Assembly: GCF_000807925.1 (NCBI RefSeq)
Contig: NZ_JRVC01000012.1
Span: 1-64,000, forward strand
Reading direction: 5' to 3'
DNA length: 64,000 nucleotides
DNA from: Novosphingobium subterraneum
GTDB taxonomy: Bacteria; Pseudomonadota; Alphaproteobacteria; Sphingomonadales; Sphingomonadaceae
Shown here: piece after piece, positions 58,363 to 64,000 of the stretch
Numbering within the stretch: the first letter of the stretch is position 1
Layout: each line of letters begins with the position of its first letter
Made by a program: the position numbers and the translations under genes
Notes under the pieces: generated by a model
Told to the model about the DNA's origin: nothing
Database searches by the model: none
Seen by the model: only the letters and a program-made list of their open reading frames with translations

Positions 58363-59205
58363 ATGGACTCACTGGTTTCGACCCAGTGGCTCGCGGACGA
58401 AATGGGCGCGAGCGATCTACGTATTGTCGACGCTACGGCATTCTTGCCAGAGCATGGTCGCGTGCCGCGCCTCGAATATGAGGCATGCCACATTCCCGGT
58501 GCAGTCTTCATGGATCTGGCCGAACTGGTCGATGCGGCCTCGCCCGTACCCAACACACTTCCGTCGGCCGAAAAGTTCGCCAGCCGAATGCAGACGCTCG
58601 GCCTTGGCGACGGCAGCCGCATCGTGATTTATGACGACAGCCCGGTGAAGACATCGACCCGTGCCTGGTTCATGCTGACCAAGTTCGGTGCCCAGAACGT
58701 GGCGCTGCTCGATGGCGGGATCGCCAAGTGGAAGGCGGAGGGCCGCAAGTGCGCGCAAGGTGTTGAAACCTTGAGGCAACGCCACTTCACGGTGTGGTCT
58801 GACGAGAGCCATGTGCGTTCGAAAGCCGATGTGCTGGCCAATCTCGACAGCAACGCCGAGCAGGTCATCGACGCGCGTGGCGCCGGGCGCTTTACTGGCG
58901 AAGTGCCGGAGACCAACCCTGCGCTGGCGAGCGGCCATATACCCGGCGCGCGGAACCTTCCTTATTCGAGCCTGTTCAATCCCGATGGCACGTGGAAATC
59001 GCCTGACGCGATCCGCAGCCTGTTCGAGGCAGCCGGCATCGACCTTTCGCGCCCGCTGATCTCCTCGTGCGGCTCGGGAATGACGGCCAACGTGCTGATT
59101 TTCGCGGCACATCTGATCGGCAAGGAAGATGTCTCGCTCTACGACGGATCGTGGAGCGAATGGGGGATGGACCCGGCAACCCCCAAGGCAACCGGCGCGG
59201 CCTGA
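58363..59205 (+). CDS. sseA: 3-mercaptopyruvate sulfurtransferase
   Basis: A 280-residue enzyme with two rhodanese domains. The active-site cysteine is Cys236 in SSCGSGMTANVL, the mercaptopyruvate-type CGSGxTA loop. The N-terminal domain has YEACHIPGAVFMDLAELVD and DDSPVKTSTRAWFML. It would move sulfur from 3-mercaptopyruvate to thiophilic acceptors. It is followed by metC 39 nt downstream. Confidence 0.94.
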   Translation: MDSLVSTQWLADEMGASDLRIVDATAFLPEHGRVPRLEYEACHIPGAVFMDLAELVDAASPVPNTLPSAEKFASRMQTLGLGDGSRIVIYDDSPVKTSTRAWFMLTKFGAQNVALLDGGIAKWKAEGRKCAQGVETLRQRHFTVWSDESHVRSKADVLANLDSNAEQVIDARGAGRFTGEVPETNPALASGHIPGARNLPYSSLFNPDGTWKSPDAIRSLFEAAGIDLSRPLISSCGSGMTANVLIFAAHLIGKEDVSLYDGSWSEWGMDPATPKATGAA

Positions 59206-59244
59206 GGTTCCTGTCAGCGATCATTGCTGCTATCGCCCGAGGCC

Positions 59245-60480
59245 ATGAGCAGTTCTGACGATTTCGAGAATTATGGGGCGGCGACGCGGGGCGTGCTGGC
59301 TGGACGGCGCGAGGAGTGGACCGGGACGCCGGGGCATCCCGGGGCCGTCGTCAACCCCGCCGTCTGGCGCGCTTCGACGCATCTTTATCCTGATATGTCA
59401 GCACTCAGGGCCCATCCAGCCAACGAGGACGGGCGGTTCTATTATGGGCGCAGGGGATCTCCAACTCAGTGGGGACTCTCCGAGGCATTGACCCAACTCG
59501 AGGGGGACTCTGCGGGAACTGTGCTCTATCCCTCAGGCGTCGCGGCAATAGCCGGAGCGCTGCTCACGGTGCTGCGTCCCGGCGATGTGCTGCTGATGAC
59601 GGACAATGCCTACGAACCCTCGCGCATCATGGGACGGGGGCTGCTGAAGGACTTCGGGATCGAGACGCGCTGGTTCGATCCGACCGACCTTGCCTCCTTC
59701 GAAGCGGCATGTTGCGAACGGACGCGCTGCGTGCTGCTGGAAAGCCCGGGCAGCCTGACCATGGAGGTGCAGGACGTGCCCGCCATCGCAGCGGCGGCCA
59801 AGGCACGCGGGATCGTCAGCGTACTCGACAATACCTGGGCCTCGCCGCTCGGCTTTCAGGGACTGCGCCATGGTGTGGACATCGTGGTGATGAGCCTGAC
59901 CAAGCACGTTTCCGGCCATTCCGACTGCATGATGGGCAGCGCCAGCGCCGGGCCGGAGTGGTATCGCAAGCTGCGGCTGCGCTCGCAGGGCATGGGGACA
60001 GTGGTCTCGCCCGACGATGCCGCGCTGATGCTGCGCGGCCTTCGGACGATGAAGCACCGGCTCGAGGCGGAGACGGCATCGGCGCTGGGAATCGCACAGT
60101 GGCTGGAGGGGCGGCCGGAGGTGGCGCGGGTGCTGTGCCCGATGCTGCCGGGATCGCCCGGGCATGAGCTTTGGCGCCGGGACTTCACCGGCGGCTGCGG
60201 ATTGTTCAGCTTTGTGCTGAAGGGCGGCACGAGCGCGGCGCGCGATGCGCTGATCGATGCGCTGACGCTGTTTGGCATCGGCTATTCATGGGGCGGTTTC
60301 GAGAGCCTGGCAACGCCGGTCGATCCGGCGGGCATCCGCACGGCAAGCCAGTGGCCGCTCAAGGGGATGGACGCCGAGGATCGTTTCGGCGTGCGACTTT
60401 CCATCGGGCTTGAAGATAGCACCGACCTGATTGCCGATCTCGAGCGTGGGCTTGCCGTGTGGGCAGGAGCGACCGCATGA
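59245..60480 (+). CDS. metC: Cystathionine beta-lyase-type PLP enzyme
   Basis: A 411-residue Cys/Met metabolism PLP enzyme. The ATG at 59245 is preferred over the earlier in-frame start at 59224. Signatures are FYYGRRGSPTQWGLSEALTQLEG, LMTDNAYEPSRIMGRGLL, VSVLDNTWASPLGFQ with the PLP aspartate, and SLTKHVSGHSD with the Schiff-base Lys220. The GxPT.Q..L and length fit beta-lyase (cystathionine to homocysteine) more than gamma-synthase. Its stop overlaps the MscS start (ATGA). Confidence 0.92.
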   Translation: MSSSDDFENYGAATRGVLAGRREEWTGTPGHPGAVVNPAVWRASTHLYPDMSALRAHPANEDGRFYYGRRGSPTQWGLSEALTQLEGDSAGTVLYPSGVAAIAGALLTVLRPGDVLLMTDNAYEPSRIMGRGLLKDFGIETRWFDPTDLASFEAACCERTRCVLLESPGSLTMEVQDVPAIAAAAKARGIVSVLDNTWASPLGFQGLRHGVDIVVMSLTKHVSGHSDCMMGSASAGPEWYRKLRLRSQGMGTVVSPDDAALMLRGLRTMKHRLEAETASALGIAQWLEGRPEVARVLCPMLPGSPGHELWRRDFTGGCGLFSFVLKGGTSAARDALIDALTLFGIGYSWGGFESLATPVDPAGIRTASQWPLKGMDAEDRFGVRLSIGLEDSTDLIADLERGLAVWAGATA

Positions 60481-61418
60481 ACAGCTTCAGGCAGCAAGTG
60501 GCCGACGTGATCGGGGTGCTGAACGAGATCGGGTTCGATCTGGGGACCTACCACATCTCGGTCTGGGGCGCGCTGCGCATCGTGATCGTGATGCTGCTGG
60601 TGATCGTCGCGGCGCAGCTGATCGGCAAGCTGGCGCGGCGCACGTTCCGCCGGTTGACCAGCCTTGACCGCACGCAGCAACTGCTGGGCGAGAAGATCGC
60701 GACGATCGTGGTCTGGGGCATCTCGATCCTGGTCGGGATCGACGTGCTGGGCATCAGCCTGACCGCGCTGACGGTATTTTCCGGCGCGTTCGGCCTGGCC
60801 ATCGGTTTCGGCCTGCAGAAAACCTTCGGCAACCTGATCGCCGGGATCATCCTGCTCATGGACCGCTCGATCAAGCCGGGCGACGTGATCGCGGTGAACG
60901 ACGGCAAGGGCAATTCGTTCGGCGAGGTCAAGAAGATCGGCATCCGCGCGGTTTCGGTGACTACGCGCGACAATCGGGAATACCTGATTCCGAACGAAAA
61001 CCTGATGACCAGCCAGGTCGAGAACTGGTCGTACTCCTCGCGCGAGGTGGCGATCAACATTCCCGTTGGCGTGGCCTATGGAAGCGATCTGGAGCAGGTG
61101 GAAAAGCTGATGCTCGATGCCGTGGCCGGCGTGCCGCGCGTGCTGAGCTTCCCCTCGCCCGGCGTGCTGCTGAGCGCGTTCGGGCCGAGCAGCATCGACA
61201 TGACGATCGTGGTGTGGATCGACGATCCCGAGGGTGGCGTAGGTAACGTGCGGTCGGACATTCTCAAGGCGGTGTGGCGCCTGTTCCGGGACCACGGGGT
61301 TCAAATTCCGTTTCCGCAGCAGGATCTGAACCTTAAGGACAGCGAGGGTTTGCGGATGCTGGTAGAGGCTTTGCGGGGCGAAGGTTCCCCTCACTCTCCA
61401 CCGTCACCCCGGACTTGA
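60477..61418 (+). CDS. Small-conductance mechanosensitive channel (MscS family)
   Basis: A 313-residue channel. The ATG at 60477 overlaps the metC stop. Membrane helices lie at about 35-55, 75-95 and the pore helix at about 95-130 (GAFGLAIGFGLQKTFGNLIAGIILLMD in part). The MscS beta domain follows (SIKPGDVIAV, EVKKIGIRAVSVTTRDNREYLIPN). The last residues (HSPPSPRT) come from a dispersed palindrome, which also supplies the stop. It would open under membrane tension. Confidence 0.93.
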   Translation: MNSFRQQVADVIGVLNEIGFDLGTYHISVWGALRIVIVMLLVIVAAQLIGKLARRTFRRLTSLDRTQQLLGEKIATIVVWGISILVGIDVLGISLTALTVFSGAFGLAIGFGLQKTFGNLIAGIILLMDRSIKPGDVIAVNDGKGNSFGEVKKIGIRAVSVTTRDNREYLIPNENLMTSQVENWSYSSREVAINIPVGVAYGSDLEQVEKLMLDAVAGVPRVLSFPSPGVLLSAFGPSSIDMTIVVWIDDPEGGVGNVRSDILKAVWRLFRDHGVQIPFPQQDLNLKDSEGLRMLVEALRGEGSPHSPPSPRT

Positions 61419-61429
61419 CCCGGGGTGAC
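61403..61429. repeat. Dispersed GTCACCCCGG palindrome at the MscS 3' end
   Basis: GTCACCCCGG (61403-61412) and CCGGGGTGAC (61420-61429) form a perfect 10-bp inverted repeat with a 7-nt ACTTGAC loop. It resembles the ACTTG-centred units at 37053-37140. It overlaps the last codons and the stop of the mscS gene and may also act as a 3' hairpin. Confidence 0.8.
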
Positions 61430-61544
61430 GTTAGATCTTGGAGATCGTGTAACCAAGGTCCAGCGCAGCCGCTAAAGAACATCTAGGCGGGGGGAAAAGC
61501 ATTCTCGCTGGTGACTTGGGCTCACCGCGCCCATCTGCCCCCCT

Positions 61545-62315
61545 ATGAGCAATCCCTCTTCAAGAGTCGGAACCGTATTCCTTGTCGGCGCGGGGCCCGG
61601 TGATCCGGACCTGCTGACGCTGCGTGCGGCGCGGCTGGTGATGAATGCGCGCGTGCTGGTCCACGACGGGCTGGTCGATCCGGCGATCCTTGCCATGGCG
61701 CCCAAGGGCTGCCGGATGATTTCGGTGGCCAAGCAGCGTTCGCGCCACACCATGCGTCAGGAAGAGATCAACGCCCTGCTGGTGCGCGAGGCCCTGGCCG
61801 GGAATGACGTGGTGCGTCTCAAGGGCGGCGATCCTTTCGTGTTCGGGCGTGGTGGCGAGGAAGCGGAAGACTGCTTTGCCGCTGGTGTCCCGGTGCAGGT
61901 CGTGCCCGGAATCAGCGCCGCCATGGGCGCGGCTGCTTCGGCGATGATCCCCCTCACCCACCGCGACGCGGCAAGCATCGTCTCGTTCGTGGCAGGCCAG
62001 TGCAAGGGGCTGACCGATCAGAACTGGGCTGGCCTGGCCGGGGTTGGCAGGACGCTGGTGATCTATATGGGCGTGGCGACTTCGGAAGCGATTGCCGAAA
62101 AGCTCATGGCAGACGGGCTCGCGCCCGACATGCCGGTGGCAGTCATCGAGAACGCGGCGCGCCCGCAGATGCGCGTGCTGCGCGGAACGCTGGCGGCTCT
62201 CGGGCCGCTGGTATCGGAAAACAAGGTCAAGAGTCCTGCCCTGATCGTGATCGGCGAAGTGGCAGGCCGGGGAGACATGATGGAATTGAAGCAAGTTTTG
62301 GAGGCAGTGCAGTGA
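61545..62315 (+). CDS. cobA: Uroporphyrinogen-III C-methyltransferase (SUMT)
   Basis: A 256-residue SAM-dependent methyltransferase that makes precorrin-2, the precursor of siroheme. VGAGPGDPDLLTLRAARL, VRLKGGDPFVFGRGGEEAE and VVPGISAAMGAA are the family signatures. It lacks the CysG oxidase/ferrochelatase domain. It starts the sulfite reductase operon, so supplying siroheme is the likely role; the symbol cobA follows the SUMT family convention. Its stop overlaps the next GTG (GTGA). Confidence 0.93.
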   Translation: MSNPSSRVGTVFLVGAGPGDPDLLTLRAARLVMNARVLVHDGLVDPAILAMAPKGCRMISVAKQRSRHTMRQEEINALLVREALAGNDVVRLKGGDPFVFGRGGEEAEDCFAAGVPVQVVPGISAAMGAAASAMIPLTHRDAASIVSFVAGQCKGLTDQNWAGLAGVGRTLVIYMGVATSEAIAEKLMADGLAPDMPVAVIENAARPQMRVLRGTLAALGPLVSENKVKSPALIVIGEVAGRGDMMELKQVLEAVQ

Positions 62316-62608
62316 AGATCATCACTGGAAGTGATCTGCGCACCGGCGACGTGATCTGGTGGACCGGCGAAGGCTGGTCGCGCCATGTCAACGATGCGGT
62401 GGAAGCAGGCGAACATGCCGAGGCGATCATCGCCCGCGAGAACGCCAAGCAGATTGTCACCGACACGCAGGTGATCGAAGCGACGCTGACCGACGAAGGC
62501 GTGCGCCCGGCGCACATCAAGGACCGCATCCGCGCCCTCGGGCCGACGGTCCGCCTCGACCTTTCCCTCAAGCCTGCCGACCCCAATGCCGGCACCTGGG
62601 TGATCTGA
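62312..62608 (+). CDS. DUF2849 family protein
   Basis: A 98-residue protein with a GTG start overlapping the SUMT stop. It reads KIITGSDLRTGDVIWWTGEGW and ARENAKQIVTDTQVIEATL, typical of DUF2849. These small proteins sit between siroheme and sulfite reductase genes in many alphaproteobacteria. Function unknown; an accessory role in sulfite reduction is inferred from context. The next gene starts 1 nt after its stop. Confidence 0.85.
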   Translation: MKIITGSDLRTGDVIWWTGEGWSRHVNDAVEAGEHAEAIIARENAKQIVTDTQVIEATLTDEGVRPAHIKDRIRALGPTVRLDLSLKPADPNAGTWVI

Positions 62609-62609
62609 G

Positions 62610-64000
62610 ATGTATCAGTACGACCAATACGACCAGGCAATGGTCGATGCCCGCGTTGCGGAGTTCCGCGACCAGGTGGAGCGCCGCCTTGCGGGAGACA
62701 TCACCGAGGACCAGTTCAAGCCGCTGCGCCTGAAGAACGGCCTTTACCTGCAGCTTCACGCCTACATGCTGCGCGTGGCCATTCCCTATGGCACGCTGAG
62801 CAGCCGCCAGATGCGCATGCTAGGCGATATCGCCGACAAGTATGACCGCGGCTATGGCCACTTCACCACGCGCCAGAACATCCAGTACAACTGGATCAAG
62901 CTGCAGGACGCGCCCGACATTCTCGCCGATCTGGCTTCGGTCGAGATGCATGCGATCCAGACCAGCGGCAACTGCATCCGCAATACTACCGCCGACCAGT
63001 TCGCCGGTGCCGCCGCGGACGAGCTGGTCGATCCGCGCCCCTATGCCGAACTCCTGCGCCAGTGGTCGACGTTCCATCCGGAGTTCGACTACCTGCCGCG
63101 CAAGTTCAAGATCGCGATCATCGGTTCGGAAACCGACCGCGCAGCGATGAAGCTGCACGATATCGGCATCCAGCTGGTGCAGAACGATGCCGGCGAGATC
63201 GGCTGCCGCTTCTACGTCGGCGGTGGCATGGGCCGTACGCCGATGATCGCTCCAGTGATCGGCGATTTCGTGCCGCCGCTGCAGATGATCTCGTACCTCG
63301 AAGCGTGCCTGCGCGTGTACAACCGCTATGGCCGCCGCGATAACAAGTACAAGGCGCGCATCAAGATCCTCGTCCACGAGATCGGCGCCGACGAATACCG
63401 CCGCCAGGTGGAAGAAGAGTTCAAGCACATCCTGACGCTGGGCCTCGAGCCGCCAGCGGCCGAGCTGGAGCGCATCAAGGTCTACTTCGAGCAGCCGGGC
63501 TTCGATGCGAATGCATCCGACGAACTCGACCTGTCCGATCCCGACTTCGCGCTGTGGGTGGACCAGAACGTCCATGCCCACAAGCAGCCGGGCTACGCCA
63601 TCGTCAACATCAGCCTGAAGCCCGTTGGCGGCATTCCGGGCGATGCCACGGCTGACCAGATCCGCCTGATGGCCGACCTGGCGCTTGAGCATTCGTTCGA
63701 CGAACTGCGCGTGACCCATGCGCAGAACATCGTGCTGCCGCATGTGAAGAAGGCTGACCTCTATGGCCTGTGGCAGAAGCTGGACGAAGCAGGCCTTGCC
63801 TCTGCCAACCTCGACCTGATCGGCGACATCATCGCCTGCCCGGGTCTGGATTACTGCGCGCTGGCCAATGCGCGGTCGATCCCGGTGGCGCAGAAGATCT
63901 CGGAGCGCTTTGCCGACCTCGGCCGTCAGCGCGAGCTGGGCGAGCTGAAGCTGAAGATTTCGGGCTGCATCAATGCCTGCGGGCATCACCACGCAGGCCA
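62610..64000 (+). CDS. cysI: Siroheme [4Fe-4S] sulfite/nitrite reductase (CysI/NirA type), 3' end outside window
   Basis: At least 463 residues of the hemoprotein are seen, open to the right edge. The start is the ATG at 62610 (MYQYDQYDQAMVDARVAEF). It has the ferredoxin-type N-terminal domain (GHFTTRQNIQYNWIKL) and the siroheme/cluster cysteines C-P-G-L-D-Y-C and G-C-I-N-A-C-G in the last third. It reduces sulfite (or nitrite) to sulfide (or ammonia). The MetC, SseA and SUMT context favours sulfite; the second half is needed to be sure. Confidence 0.9.
   Translation, partial: MYQYDQYDQAMVDARVAEFRDQVERRLAGDITEDQFKPLRLKNGLYLQLHAYMLRVAIPYGTLSSRQMRMLGDIADKYDRGYGHFTTRQNIQYNWIKLQDAPDILADLASVEMHAIQTSGNCIRNTTADQFAGAAADELVDPRPYAELLRQWSTFHPEFDYLPRKFKIAIIGSETDRAAMKLHDIGIQLVQNDAGEIGCRFYVGGGMGRTPMIAPVIGDFVPPLQMISYLEACLRVYNRYGRRDNKYKARIKILVHEIGADEYRRQVEEEFKHILTLGLEPPAAELERIKVYFEQPGFDANASDELDLSDPDFALWVDQNVHAHKQPGYAIVNISLKPVGGIPGDATADQIRLMADLALEHSFDELRVTHAQNIVLPHVKKADLYGLWQKLDEAGLASANLDLIGDIIACPGLDYCALANARSIPVAQKISERFADLGRQRELGELKLKISGCINACGHHHAG

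Overview
The window is GC-rich DNA, densely coded on both strands. It looks like an alphaproteobacterium of the order Sphingomonadales, most likely a Novosphingobium-type aromatic degrader. The evidence is a tetrahydrofolate-dependent aryl O-demethylase of the LigM/DesA family, a LigE-type glutathione beta-aryl etherase, PobA with a divergent AraC-type PobR, two large TonB-dependent receptors, an 85-residue AtpC, and dispersed GTCA(C/T)CC palindromes. No tRNA, rRNA, insertion sequence, prophage or CRISPR array was seen. Species-level placement is inference.

Region 1 (1-16386, minus strand) is a tight co-directional cluster. In order of transcription it encodes an exported TPR-CHAT caspase-like protease, a CHASE2-transmembrane-class III nucleotide cyclase, two tandem FecR-like exported proteins, a TpsB outer-membrane transporter and a giant TpsA exoprotein that runs off the left edge. 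Overlaps or very short gaps join all but one pair. It reads as one surface-sensing and secretion system and is the best candidate here for an undescribed system.

Region 2 (16557-30375) is mixed housekeeping and stress genes: two tandem nitroreductases, CobT, a fructose-6-phosphate aldolase-type transaldolase, a DUF4197 lipoprotein, PriA, an iron-sulfur (6-4)-photolyase-like protein, a secreted gluzincin whose frame is cut by an in-frame TAA, a CPBP membrane protease overlapping Ada, and a membrane-anchored trypsin-like protease.

Region 3 (30554-35378) is the F1 ATP synthase operon atpHAGDC, closed by a strong terminator. Region 4 (35437-42530) is the lignin-related island: LigM/DesA, LigE, and an opposing four-gene operon with overlapping ends (core MetE-like, SnoaL-like, IclR, nucleoside hydrolase). 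Several palindromes lie in its promoters. A small secreted protein of unknown function follows.

Region 5 (42654-49257) has a TonB-dependent receptor, the pobR-pobA pair, an atypical response regulator and an ArsR-AHSA1 pair with a palindrome over the start codon. Region 6 (49258-54535) is a TonB receptor with a partner surface lipoprotein and a divergent small exported TPR-like protein around a GTCA-rich, Pho-box-like control region, then a small CxxC protein. Region 7 (54700-64000) has an aldo/keto reductase, a MarR-type regulator, QueF and an exported membrane protein. It ends with a run of sulfur genes: SseA, MetC, MscS, SUMT, DUF2849 and a CysI-type sulfite/nitrite reductase cut by the right edge.
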